Of a stretch of DNA of 37,424 nucleotides, positions 18,464-29,076 are shown in pieces (the first letter of the stretch is position 1; each line of letters starts with the position of its first letter). A program made the position numbers and the translations under genes. The DNA is from Evernia prunastri (taxonomy: Eukaryota > Ascomycota > Lecanoromycetes > Lecanorales > Parmeliaceae): positions 1-37,424 of the forward strand of contig NKYR01000214.1 of NCBI GenBank assembly GCA_003184365.1. The letters are read 5' to 3'. The notes beneath the pieces are model-generated. The model made no database searches and was not told where the DNA came from. It saw nothing but the letters and a program-made list of their open reading frames with translations.

Positions 18464-20929
18464 CTAAGACTGAACAATATACACCCGGTCCTGCTCTCCC
18501 TGGTGCTCAATTGCGGCGCGCACACAGCATGAGATACATTCGTTGACCTGTAAGATTCGCAGAAGATACTTCGGAGGTTCATCATCACTGTCCATCATGG
18601 AATCCGCGTCGTCGTCGTCGTCATTGTCATTGTCATCGCCAACGCCTTCGTCATTATTTTGATCCTGGGTACTGAGCTCTCCTTCACTGTTCAAGGCGTG
18701 CGCAGAGCCCTGATCTAACTGAAATACATTGATCATCAATGCCGCCCACCTGGAGAGTGGATCGTTTTCAACCTGTCGGATAGTAATGTGACTTCCAATG
18801 GATGCCATCTGGTCAGACGTGACTTGACCATCACCAGATAACAGCATAAGCGGGGGAAGCGGCTCCGGAAGCTCAGCGCACATAGATCGCATGCTTCTGC
18901 AATGAACGAGGCCTGTGCTTTGATTGATCAGGCGAGTCATGGCAACCGGCCCAAATGAAGCAGACCAAGTCCCAGCCACTATATGATATCCCATGGTAAG
19001 GCTAGTCGGTGTTTCCTCCACATATGTTTGGATGTTAGGCGCCTGCTGATTTGGCTTACTACTCATCGCAAGCCTTGATGGCTGGAGAAACCGACCTTCT
19101 TTCAGTTCCTGCAGATTTTCAACCCTCGTTGGACCCGATATGTCACCAGAGATTTGCAAGTGGGCGTCAGAGTCCAGAAGTGTGTCAAAGGTTCGCCCTG
19201 ATTCAACCTCAATCCTCCCAGGGACGACATGCAGACCGATGATCTCATCCGGATGATCGCTTACTGCTGTAAGAATGTTCAGGTAAAAAACAAGACCTCC
19301 GGAGACGACCGCTGCGGTGTTTTCAGGCGCATGGCCTATGCGATTAGGGCGACTTCCTCGACCAGTGAAAATTGTGATCATCAACTCTCGAATGGTGTGC
19401 AGGGTGAGGAGCGGCAGAAGTGTCCCAGTTTCCTTGGGACGTGCTTTACCTATGTGTAAGTGCCTGTCTTTAAACAGTGACCGGTGGTGATAATATACGT
19501 CCTCTAGACCTGCACGACTAGGGTCGATCTTGGTGTCCGCTATTAGTATCGAGAGACATAATGCTATTCTAACAATGACTTCAGCAAGTAAGGGCAAACA
19601 GAATGTTTGCTTTCCGTGTCCGCCAGAACAGATCTGACAGTCACACACAGTGGTGAGCCGAGCTTGCGCAGACTGGTATCCTGCAACTGCATCTTTGTAT
19701 GGTATGTCTGCTGCAGCTTCCATCGTCTTACGTAGCCCAGACAGCTCAGGAAACATGGAAATGGCACAATTGAGGTATCCTTGACCATGACTGCGATCGG
19801 AATAGGCGCACCGCGACTTTAACTCTGGATAAGGAAAGCCGCCCTCAGGTTCAGCTTGCGAAATCCCTTGAAAAATCCGTGCTGCGCTACAAACCACAGA
19901 TCCAAAATCCTGTTTTGATTGCAGTCGTGCAAAAGACCTCCCAAAAGTACCGCGAAGGGCTTCCTTCCATGGCACCCTTCCAGTAATGCGGGTGTCGCTT
20001 GCGCTGCCAGCTTTGAAAAGGTTGGAGGTTAGATCGTGGATGGCGTAGGTCTCACTAGATACCGAAGACGTTAAAGCTTGCTGCCTTCCTGGGTGAGTCT
20101 CATAGATGACGGTAAGCCGGGCCTTTTCGTCAGCCTTTCCGGACGCCTGAAGAATTTCCCCTTCAGATGTTCTCACTTCGACATCAATCTCAAAGAACCA
20201 GTGGGCGACAGCTGCTATAAATCCGCATTCTGGGCCGCCAATGACTGTAGCAGCTTTAAGAGCTCCGTTGGACAATCGAGCAACAGCGTCCAGCGCCCGG
20301 GCAATTTCCACATGGTCACCAGCTAACCGCGACCCTGGCCGGCTAGTTGCAATTCGCCCATGGCCAGCGTGTCCCATTAATTGTTCAGCCAGAACAGGGA
20401 AAGCGCTTGCAGACAGAATGCCACAACACAACTTCACCAGTGAAACCCATTGTTCGAGCGACGGCCTCAAGTTCTTGGCACCCGGTCCGGTGTACAGATC
20501 GAACAAGCTCGACAAGACCCTGGCGGAAAACTCAATACTGTGTACCTCTGAAAGACTTGCACAAAGCATGACGCAGTTCTTGCCCTCCATCGTGCCTGCA
20601 AGGCTTTTGACGATGTACTTGATGCCGAAACCAAACCAGAGCATTTTTCCGAAGTCCGAAAAGCTCGGTAGCTCGGACAGTTGTTTTGTCAGTCGATGCT
20701 CGCCCAGTCGTGAAAGTCGAAACCTGAAAGCTAGCGCTTGCCCAACGGCGACAGTGAAAGGATCAACGCCGGCGCCTGACAAGCGAGCCATCACGGCTAC
20801 GGAGGATGAGACAGTGGCTTGCGACAAGGCTACCCAGTCAACAGTGCCTTGTTGTGTGAAGGAAGAAGGCTGGCCCTGTTGATCTTGGACCATGAGTAGG
20901 TTGTGAGAGCCAGCTTCATGACCAGACAT
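18464..20929 (-). CDS. Conserved fungal hypothetical protein (821 aa, single exon)
   Basis: This is an uninterrupted 821-codon frame from an ATG at 20929, by far the longest intact ORF here and intronless. The N-terminal third has the block FGKMLWFGFGIKYIVKSL followed by CVMLCASLSEVHS and FSARVLSSL, which I associate with a widespread uncharacterised family of filamentous ascomycetes; no biochemical role is known to me. A cysteine pair CDCQIC (about residue 434) and later hydrophobic segments such as LPLLAEVIVRIALCLSILIA suggest a compact helical fold rather than a classical membrane protein. Near the C-terminus is an intensely acidic tract (DDNDNDDDDDADSMMDSDDE, about 770-790), followed by a short conserved-looking tail with VNECISCCVRAA. 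There is no signal peptide. It is divergently oriented to the CsbD-like gene across 778 bp. Confidence 0.85.
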   Translation of the reverse strand: MSGHEAGSHNLLMVQDQQGQPSSFTQQGTVDWVALSQATVSSSVAVMARLSGAGVDPFTVAVGQALAFRFRLSRLGEHRLTKQLSELPSFSDFGKMLWFGFGIKYIVKSLAGTMEGKNCVMLCASLSEVHSIEFSARVLSSLFDLYTGPGAKNLRPSLEQWVSLVKLCCGILSASAFPVLAEQLMGHAGHGRIATSRPGSRLAGDHVEIARALDAVARLSNGALKAATVIGGPECGFIAAVAHWFFEIDVEVRTSEGEILQASGKADEKARLTVIYETHPGRQQALTSSVSSETYAIHDLTSNLFKAGSASDTRITGRVPWKEALRGTFGRSFARLQSKQDFGSVVCSAARIFQGISQAEPEGGFPYPELKSRCAYSDRSHGQGYLNCAISMFPELSGLRKTMEAAADIPYKDAVAGYQSAQARLTTVCDCQICSGGHGKQTFCLPLLAEVIVRIALCLSILIADTKIDPSRAGLEDVYYHHRSLFKDRHLHIGKARPKETGTLLPLLTLHTIRELMITIFTGRGSRPNRIGHAPENTAAVVSGGLVFYLNILTAVSDHPDEIIGLHVVPGRIEVESGRTFDTLLDSDAHLQISGDISGPTRVENLQELKEGRFLQPSRLAMSSKPNQQAPNIQTYVEETPTSLTMGYHIVAGTWSASFGPVAMTRLINQSTGLVHCRSMRSMCAELPEPLPPLMLLSGDGQVTSDQMASIGSHITIRQVENDPLSRWAALMINVFQLDQGSAHALNSEGELSTQDQNNDEGVGDDNDNDDDDDADSMMDSDDEPPKYLLRILQVNECISCCVRAAIEHQGEQDRVYIVQS

Positions 20930-21707
20930 TGCGAAATACGAGTCGAATAGATTTTTTTTATAAAGGTATTTGATCTTTTAAGTCCCATAGCAACTCACGA
21001 ACAATGGGAAAAGATCAAAAAGATCCAAGTGTCTGCCTAGAAGATGCAGCCTTATCCACCACTTACGTACGTCATTTGGAGAGGATCATGTAATGGCTGT
21101 GCACATATTATACCCGCATACCAGTGCAGGGGAATCTCTGGGGATTGACTATCTTACAACCATTCAATATTGAAGCGTCCATCATTGGGCTCATAAAGTG
21201 AGAGAATCTAGTGTCTCTTGAGAAGCAGTCGAATATGATTGAAGGATTGCCCGAGGAGAGATGGTGACAAAGGTTGAAGTCACTACCCAAAGCGGCCAAA
21301 ACCGTTGTCCCAAATTCTCATACGAGTACCTACCATGTTTCTCTGGCACTGCTCTAACATTCTCAAGGTTCTTTTCGATACTCTAACACAAATCCTAACC
21401 AGATCACTTATTTGGTGTCACCATCGGTCTTGACTCATGAGCGAGGGTTAAGGTACTTGTACCCAGCGCTTAAAGCGGCCCCATGGCATGTGCCAAGCCC
21501 TGTCAGAAGACCCCTCCCTGTGCCTGCCCCACTTGACTGCCCCTCGCTCGCTTCTGCAAGTCAAAAAGTAAACACGCCCCAATTTCTCATTCCTCATTTC
21601 TCTCTTTTCCCATCACCAACTACACCTACTCTGACACCACAAATCAACATCCAACTCCATTACAACCACTCCAACTTGTGCCCAATCCCCATCTCCATTC
21701 TCCAACC
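20930..21707. promoter_or_regulatory. Divergent intergenic promoter region, CT-rich leader before csbD-like gene
   Basis: The region separates two divergent genes. The last ~120 bases before the ATG at 21708 are strongly pyrimidine-rich and G-poor, a leader type common before highly expressed fungal genes. Two CCCCT pentamers (21511-21515 and 21540-21544) match the stress-response element bound by Msn2/4-like factors; this fits a stress-protein gene, but pentamers are frequent by chance. The rest shows no repeat or RNA gene. Confidence 0.35.
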
Positions 21708-22560
21708 ATGTCCGACAACCAATCTTCTTCTCTCAAGTCGTACATCGATTCTGCCACTGGAACGGTGCAGAGCACTCTTGGAAGTCTCACTGGCAGTACT
21801 GGTGACCAGGTCAGTAGTAAAGTCTTCCATGTTCTTGAGCTCTATCTTCTCGCCTACTGCACAACGTTTGTATGCAACCTACGATTCTGCTCGAAATTCC
21901 GTCCATTCTATTTCCCTTTCAATTTTCTGTCATCGCCTTAACAGGTGAAACTAAGACACAGCACAGCTAACGTGCTATATAGGCTAAGGGCGACGCTACC
22001 AAGGACAAGGCAGCCGCCGAGAAAGATGCCTCCCATACCATCGGCAAGATTGGTCCCTATGCAGTTTCCTCCTCCGGTGGTATCTCGTCCGACGACCCAC
22101 GTCGTACCGAGGGCAGCTACGACCAAACCGTAGGCTCTGCTAAAGAAGCAGTCGGTGGCTTATTGGGTGCTGAGGGGCTGAAGAAGGAAGGCCAGCAGCA
22201 GAATGCCCAGGGCAAAGGTACCGAAGCCGAGGGCCAGCTTTCAGACTACGGTCATGGATTGAAAGACCGCGTTGGTGGTACGGTTGGAGGAATGGCTGCT
22301 GGCCTTACCGGAGATAGGGAGAAACAGTGAGTCTGCTTCCCGTTTCCGTATTGAAAATACCCGTGTTACCAGACCTCTGGTTTCAGGACATGTTTCGCAA
22401 GGATCTTACTCCAGGAAGACGTCTTGCAGCTTGAAAAGTACCTCAAAGAGTCAGGCTGACATTGGAAATGTAAAGGCAAGAACAACAGTTGAAGCATGAT
22501 GACGCCAAGACGAAGCAGAGAAGCGCTGAGCATGATATCCAGAAGCAGGCAGATGCTTAG
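21708..22560 (+). CDS. CsbD-like stress-response protein
   Basis: Exons 21708-21809, 21983-22326 and 22476-22560 close in frame to 176 aa. The chain is very hydrophilic and rich in Gly, Ala, Lys, Gln and Asp. It has internal repeats of the CsbD/YjbJ kind: SATGTVQSTLGSLTGSTGDQ, then AKGDATKDKAAAEKD, YDQTVGSAKEAVGGLLG and LKDRVGGTVGGMAAGLTGD. It ends in a Lys/Gln/His-rich helix (QKQADA). In fungi this family is often annotated as a cruciform-DNA-recognition (Hmp1-like) protein and behaves like a hydrophilin induced by stress. Exon 3 is supported by frame (CA|G) and a GCTGAC branch site; without it the frame stops just after the intron donor. The first intron contains an odd internal acceptor/donor pair (see findings). 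Confidence 0.85.
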
Positions 22561-22789
22561 GCGAGCGATATGGGATTGCACACTGGGACGATGAACCTGC
22601 TTGAATGAATGCGGTGGGAGCGTTATACCAAGCTAGATTAGACATTACATGCGCCATCCAGACAACAATTGACATACAATTGCACCTTGGATTTAGTATA
22701 CCATGACGATTACTAGCGTCTAAATGCCGTAGAAGTTTCCATAGACGAGTGAACTATCCCAACATCTTCCAAAAATTCGACAGACAACA

Positions 22790-23638
22790 ATGCTATCCGA
22801 TGAAGATGAGAACCTCGACAATGCCATGTTCCAAGAGCCCAACGACTACTTCCAGCCCGAGAAGCCGTACACACACACCGACTACGTTCTGCTCTCCGGG
22901 CACACACTCCGCCTGCGACTAGTCGGACACAATCCCTTGTGGGTACCTACGCACGACCCAACCATCCACCCCTCTCTGCGAGACTAACCGAACCTTGCTA
23001 TCCAGGGCCACTACCTCTGGAATGGCAGCCAAGTCCTCTCCACCTACCTCCAACAGCACGCCCCCACCCTAGCCCGCGGCAAAACGATCCTCGAGCTCGG
23101 CGCCGGCGCCGGCCTCCCCAGCCTCGTGGCAGCTACCCTCGGTGCCCGGACAGTGGTGGTGACGGACTACCCGGACGCCGAGCTCATCGACAACATCGCG
23201 CAGAACATCGCCACCTGCGCTCTCCTACCGCCGCAGCCCGCGACCGCAGCAGTGGTCGCCGAGGGGTACCTCTGGGGCTCCTCTGCGGAAAAGCTCACCG
23301 CGCATCTCCCGTCCGCCCGTCACGGATTCGATATCCTGCTGCTAGCAGATCTGCTCTTCAACCACTCCTGCCACGGTGCACTCGTGTCAACCATCGTCGA
23401 TACGCTGGCTCGCACCGCCGACGCGCGGGCGCTGGTCTTCTTCACGCCGTACAGGCCGTGGTTGCTCGGGAAGGATATGGCGTTCTTCGATCTGTGCGGG
23501 GAGAAGGGGCTGGTGGTGGATCGGGTGGTGGAGGAGGTGATGGAGAAGGTCATGTTCGAGAAGGACAGGGGGGACGAGCTGCTGAGGAGGACGGTGTTTG
23601 GCTATGAAGTGCGGTGGAAAGATTTGATCGAGGTATAA
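22790..23638 (+). CDS. EFM7: EFM7-type protein N-terminal/lysine methyltransferase
   Basis: Exons 22790-22942 and 23006-23638, with a 63-nt intron (GTACCT, branch GACTAAC, TCCAG), give 261 aa. The protein is a seven-beta-strand SAM-dependent methyltransferase. The N-terminus MLSDEDENLDNAMFQEPNDYFQPEK and the LLSGHTLRLRLVGHNPLW|GHYLWN block across the intron are characteristic of the EFM7 (formerly Nnt1) family. In yeast this enzyme methylates the N-terminus and adjacent lysine of translation elongation factor eEF1A in the cytosol. Motif I is ILELGAGAGLPSLVAA (about residue 75-90), motif II-like VVVTDYPDAEL, and the family-specific DLLFNHSCH follows. Its codons are GC-rich with strong third-position bias, so an overlapping shadow frame of 222 aa exists and should be ignored. 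It lies 229 bp downstream of the CsbD-like gene on the same strand. Confidence 0.92.
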
Positions 23639-24899
23639 TGATGAGCTGAGCACTCCAACTTCTTAGACTTCTATCGTTCAGAGGCTCTCTTATCTATAAT
23701 GTGACCGAATGGATGGCCTTTCGCAGAGGGCAAGCTACGAAGAGGCACCACATCACTAGTTTTCCAGCGCAGGATATCGAGCATTCCACGCTCCAATTAA
23801 TGTATAGGTCAGGCCTCCTACTTTGGCGAAACTATCCGGTCGGATAGCATTTTGAATGTGACCTTTCGTAAACCACTGAAGGGCCCACACGTACACATCA
23901 CCTGCCTGTGCTTCGCCCTTTTTGGCCTCGTGGCCCGCAAATGCCTTCTAGGAGTCTGTCACAGCATATGGGCGCTGCCGCCCAACATGATATATGCCCA
24001 AAGAGCCAGTCTGGATCGGACCAAATGGACTAGAAGGTGTAAGCCCATTTAGCTCTGTGCGTAGGTCTCTATACCTTACAAGAACAACATGTGCACAGCG
24101 TTCCATGTCCCGTGATTTACTATATCGATACTGCGTTGCGTCCCGGGTATTCAATCTTGCTCAAGCCCCCGGCAAGATCACGATTCACGGACCATACGGT
24201 ATTGACGATCGCAACCCGTTATGGATGAACGTGAGTCGTTCCCATTACTGCAAAGTAGTTGTTCTTCCACTACTGTTCAAAGACCTACGTCTCGCATCTC
24301 CCGATCCTGCCTACAAAGATTCTCCAAAGATACCTACGCGGCTATTGTGCATTCGATACCGATAAACATCATTCTCGGATCGTTCTGATTCTGAGGAGCC
24401 CGCTGCTCGGTCGTTGAATCAAGCAATTGGACAGAGTCGCATGGACTTCGGCAAGGAACAACTGAGGGCCTTTGAATGATCATTTATTCCCAAGGCAAGG
24501 CGGCCATTGGTTTCTAACAGCCAGAAGCCAGAAACTCTACACGGGGGTGGGTTCCCTGCGATCCCCCAAGCTAGACTTTTGGCACTGCGGTGAATTCTTT
24601 TTCTTCAAATGCGTGACAAGCAATTAAACAATAATAGTAGAATATTCTGCTGAGGACCATACTTCGACTACTTGCGCTCTGAAGCTAAGCTAAATAGACG
24701 TGATTACTCATGGAAACAGCTGGCCGGCAATGGCGAGAAGAAGATTAGATCCCGCGTTCCTAGAAGAAGTAGGAAAACACGCCCATCCGGTGGGACCGAA
24801 TCAATACCGACGTTCTTCAATGTTCATCAGCTCCCGCCTACCCATCGATGGACCAAGGCAGCCACGAGAACAATAACATCATCCCAACCCTAACAGGAC
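23639..24899. other. Intergenic region between convergent genes
   Basis: No gene is supported. Plus-strand frames of 66-123 codons at 23852-24365 and 24672-24893 lack recognisable motifs or splice continuity. No repeats or RNA genes were seen. Confidence 0.45.
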
Positions 24900-25620
24900 T
24901 CAAACATTAGGACCCCCATGCCACTGGGAGCAATCCACAATAGCCGCCGTGCCATTGACCTGCTGCGTCCCCGAGCTGCCAAAAAGGGCCGTCGCGGCGC
25001 CGCTATCCTCACACAGGTCGAAATTGATGTTGACATCTAAAAACCCCCACCATCAGCGAACCGCGATTCAATTCCCCCACTCCAACGTGAAGGCGTGGTT
25101 CGCTATCAGAGAAAGGAAAGGAAGACTTACCCTCCGGCAGCGCACAGAGCGGGTTGTCCGGAGTGTTGGGACACAGATTGTTCACCTTGACCACGATCGC
25201 GTGCGCGCCGGCGTAGTCCGGCGTCAGCTGCCAGCACTGGCCGCAGGCCCCGCTCGGGCCGGAGCCTGGGTAGCCGCCGTAGGCCGCTTGCGATATGGCG
25301 GCGTTGTAGCCGGAGCTGCTGTACCAGGCGCAGGACGTCTTGCTGGCGATGTTGCAGGGGCCGTATTGGGTGAAGGAGGCGGTCTTGTTGCCGGAGGAGG
25401 AGGAGGAGCCGGAGTCGGTGGTGCCGGAGCCGGTGCTGGTGCCGGTACCGCTGCTGGAACCGGAGTCGGAGCCGGTAGTGGACCCGGCGTTGAAACCAGC
25501 GTAAGAGCCGTTGTTGACCTGCGCGGCGTCTTTCCGCTGATACTGGTAGCCGTCGGCGCGATTTCGCCGCGCATCGGCCAGGATGGCGAAGGCCGCTACC
25601 AGGATATATGCGAGCTGCAT
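24900..25620 (-). CDS. Secreted expansin-like (DPBB/barwin-type) protein
   Basis: Exons 25620-25131 and 25036-24900 (intron 94 nt, GTAAGT...TTTTTAG) close in frame to 208 aa. Residues 1-17 or so are a signal peptide (MQLAYILVAAFAILADA). A Gly/Ser/Thr-rich linker follows (about 40-80). The rest is a cysteine-rich double-psi beta-barrel domain: YGPCNIASKTSCAW, GACGQCWQLTPDYAG, VVKVNNLCPNTPDNPLC, NINFDLCED, and a C-terminal VDCSQWHGG. Eight cysteines are in the mature domain. It resembles fungal expansin-like and GH45-related proteins that bind or loosen cell-wall polysaccharide. The WDCC-type catalytic Asp region of GH45 is absent, so non-hydrolytic action is more likely. The frame is open upstream to an ATG at 25743, but only the ATG at 25620 gives a signal peptide. 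Confidence 0.87.
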
Positions 25621-27582
25621 CGTGAAGGTGGGGCAAGAAACTGAGACCGGAGAGGGAAAAGAGAGAACAGGAGAGAAACGGCCGGCTAGCGTTACTAAGA
25701 AAAGAGGTCGGTAGAGAAAGCGAGGCGGAGCTGTCCGAGACATGTTTGCGGCTTCGGGGAATATGTATCTTTATAGACAACCATGGAGGGACGTGTGTGC
25801 ATACGCTAGGAGACGAGAAAGAGAGAGCAGCTCTGCTTGGGGACGTGCCATGCAGGATCTCAAACGTCGCACCTGTCTCTGGCCCCCATTGAACGAAGGA
25901 ATTTCCCTCGTCGCTTTGAACATACCTACCTACCTACCTTCCTAATCTCAATAGGAGACTAGGTAGGGTACCACACATGACGGCACCCTTTGATTTGGGC
26001 TGGCACATGTGAGATTCAAAAGGTTTCAAACCGACGCCGCCATGGTCCATCTCAAGTCCAACAGGGGTCAATCGGGACGTGAGCTAGCCATGTGAATTCC
26101 AGCCGCGAGTGATGCCAGATTGCTGGGCTGTCAAGATGAGCAAGGACCCCAGGTGAGGGGACACTAGGAGAATATTATGATAGTTAATTAGTTATTTTGT
26201 AAGCGCAGCCGTTTTAATGGAGGCGCATATATCGAGTTCGGCCCCAGTGGCGCTTATACAGCGGGTTTCGATCTTTGTCGGGGTATTTTGGAGCGGGACG
26301 AGGGGAGCTAGGGAGATTTCAAACACGCGCTGCTTGAGATTCGGGATCTAATTACATACTACGTACCTTGGGGTAGGAGACTGAGACGTATCTGCACTTT
26401 CGGAAGAAAAGATGATGTTTCACGAGATCAAATGGTGGTCAAAGAGTCGGAGGTGGGGCTGCTTGCGCGATCGGCAATCTTCACTGTACATCTTTTTTTT
26501 ATTTATTTAGTGAGTTTAGGTTGATTGTTTGCATCTGCTCTTAGAAGCTCGTAAGTGTTATTATCGCTCTTGGATTAGATCGCACTTCGGAGTTTCCGAG
26601 GCTGTCTTTGGGGTGACTCCGTCCGTGCTTTTCCCGGAATGGTCCTTGTGATCCCGGTCTGTGTACCGCGGATTGTAATAAAGGTTGAAGGTCGGTCCGT
26701 GGGATGGAACAACGAACGGCACGTAGCGGAGACATGGAAGTCCAAGTGCTTCCTCGCACGAAATGGACCAGACCCGGGACCAACCTCAATCTCACATAAA
26801 TGTCCGGCCAATGAATAACACGGGACAGTCGGTTCATAATTGCCTGAACCCTTTACCGTCAACCGGTACCACTAGTCCATTTGTCGCATTATCTCTCTGG
26901 GTCTGGAACCAGTGTGACACCATTGATGAAAATCACGGTCCTCTCACATTAGCAAAATCCCAGCGCGGCCTGAGATGGGGCACATGCTCTCGCGTATGTT
27001 TTCCAACCGGAACGGCTAAGGTCCTGCTAAGGATGAAAAGGAAAATGTCCCCGAAGGCAGACACTACATGCTTGGTGATAGGTATTCTCGTTTCTCAGGC
27101 TGAGCTTTACCGGCTGTAGTAGGGAGCTGGCTGCTCAATCGCATGCCACCAAATTTGTAAAGCACCGAGCTGGCTGCTGTCGATCCGGTCAGATTCAAGC
27201 TATTTAGTTCTGTTTAGGCTTCGGACAATCGTCGCTAGAGCTTCACAAACGTACCAACTGCCTTTCTGATACCACCTCGCATCTACGATGCTGCACTGCT
27301 TTCCACAGCCATTCTGGCGTGTGTGTTTTCGTTACAGTTCACATCCTTCTGGGATCGTCTTCTCAGCACCAGATGGAAAGGGTCAGATCAAAAGACCAAG
27401 GAGAGGTACCAAAAAGGTAAGGATGAGGTAGGTAAGTACGTTGTGTTCAACAGGGATTGGACGACTGGAGCGGATGGGCAGTACGACCTCTGCAACCCAG
27501 GGCAAGAATCACAAGCTCGACGGTCGCAAACGCGCTCTCGACGGTCAACACACTCTGCTACCGACTATGCCAATATCCAGGA
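25621..27582. other. Long intergenic region
   Basis: The first few hundred bases are the presumed promoter of the expansin-like gene. A CCTA tetranucleotide run lies at about 25925-25940. Opposed frames at 26541-26862 and 26763-27119 overlap one another and show no family resemblance. The plus frame at 27323-27580 precedes the MFS pseudogene and may include its degraded N-terminal tail. No RNA gene or transposon was recognised. Confidence 0.4.
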
Positions 27583-29076
27583 AACTGATTCGCCTCCGAC
27601 ACGTGGGAAGAGACGAAGAAAAAGGAAGTTTTGGCGCTTTCTTCACTTCGGCTGTTTTTGCATTAACGAGCGCACTTGACGCGACGAGTCTTTCAGTCGC
27701 TTTACCTGTCTGTAGTCTCTTCGAAGCGAATGGAATCAGGAGAATCAGCTGACAAATCGGAAAAGGATTGTTGCCAATGATCTCAATGGATTCACCTTGG
27801 AGTCATTCTGGGCTAGCATATCCTTCCTTCCCACGTGTGTACTATTCTAAACAATTTGTACGAGCTGCCCGGACATCTTCTGACGAAATCCTATCGTCCA
27901 CATCTGTATTGGAATCTTCGGCGTCGAAGCCGTCGTCTTCGGAACCACGAAATTGATGAGGTAAATCATACTTGGCCGCGCCATCCAAGGGATTGGCGAT
28001 GAAGGGCTGAAAACCCTTTCCGAGATCATTCTGACCGATATGACCACATTGAAAGAGCGTGCCCTATGGACCGGAACCATCGGTTCTGTGTGGGGCACTG
28101 GCTCCGTCATGGGACCTTTCGCAGGAGCCGTTTTCTCCGAATATACGAGCTGGAGTTGGATTGGTTACGCCGATCTTCCCCTCCTTGGCGTCGTCGTTGT
28201 GCTAATATCTCCATTCCTCACGCTACAGGCGATCAAATTTTATATGAGGGCGAAGATTCGTCACCGCGACTGGCTCGGTATTTCCCTCCATCGTAGTTAT
28301 GGCATCGCATGGCATCTCTCGTTCTGGGCATCAACATGAGCGGCGTGCTCTATCCATGGGCATCTTGGAGGATTCTATGACCCATCATACTCGACTTACT
28401 GGTGCTGGCAGCCTTGTTCACGTATGAGTCACAGCCAGCAGCAGAGCCTATATTTCCTCATCGCATGTTCACAAACAGGACTGGAGCCATAGCAGTTTCA
28501 GCGGCCTCATTTCATGGTATCATCCTCTTCGGGGTGATATTCTACATCCACATCTATTTTGAAGGTGTGATTGGAGACAAGCCGCTGCGGGGTGCTGTAG
28601 AAGCTCTTGCATCATCATTTACGGTGACTCCATTGCCGATCATTACGACAGTTGCCATTGACTACGTGCGCCGATACTGCTGTGCCGTGTCGATCGGCTG
28701 GATTTGAACAATAGTTGGAATGGGACTCTTGTCGCTTCTGGCCCCGAGCAGCAGCCGGGTCGCGAGAGGCAGCTTCCAGACCCTCGCAGATATAGGTCTT
28801 GGCATGCTCTATTTTGCGCTCAGCATGCCGATGCAAGCATCTCTTTAGGTCGATGACAGTGGGCTGACTATCGGCACTTTTGTCTTTGCACGACAACTCG
28901 ACCTTCTCATTGGATAGGTTCTGGGATCCGCGATAATCACGGATTTGTTTACCAAAGTTTACCAAGACTTGCCCCAGCCTTTGCCAGAAGAGCTTTCAGA
29001 GCTACGTAATAGCAATACTGTGGAAGGCCTCATTTCTCAGCTCAGGACAATCAATCTTCAATTAATTCGAGCTTGA
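27583..29076 (+). pseudogene. MFS (DHA2-like, 14-TM) transporter pseudogene
   Basis: Translation across frames recovers almost a whole drug:H+ antiporter. It has a basic tail (GKRRRKRKF), TM1 with TSALDATSLSVALP, ANDLNGFTLESFWASISFL, CPDIF-RNPIVHICIGIFG, LGRAIQGIGDEGLKTLSEIIL, LWTGTIGSVWGTGSVMGP and a WSWIGYADLPLLGV segment. Later come NMSGVLYPWASW, EPIFPHRMFTNRTG, GVIFYIHIYFEGVIGD, DSGLTIGTFVFARQL, and a C-terminus SAIITDLFTKVYQDLPQPLPEE. The chain is broken by at least eight in-frame stops (for example near 27846, 27890, 27963, 28378, 28705, 28846 and 28915) and by frameshifts near 27630 and 28300. Several stops fit CAA/CAG to TAA/TAG or TGG to TGA changes, others do not. It is related to the truncated transporter at 16477-17613 but not its missing half. 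Confidence 0.85.

Noticed and set aside
20241..20882. 213-aa plus-strand ORF
   Set aside because: Antisense shadow of the 821-aa gene, with no motif of its own.
22939..23607. 222-aa plus-strand ORF rich in Arg/Pro
   Set aside because: Out-of-frame shadow of the GC-rich EFM7 exon 2; the methyltransferase motifs are in the other frame.
24949..25644. 231-aa plus-strand ORF, and a 217-aa minus-strand ORF at 25127-25780
   Set aside because: Both are low-complexity shadows of the Gly/Ser-rich expansin-like gene. Only the 25620 frame has a signal peptide and the cysteine pattern.
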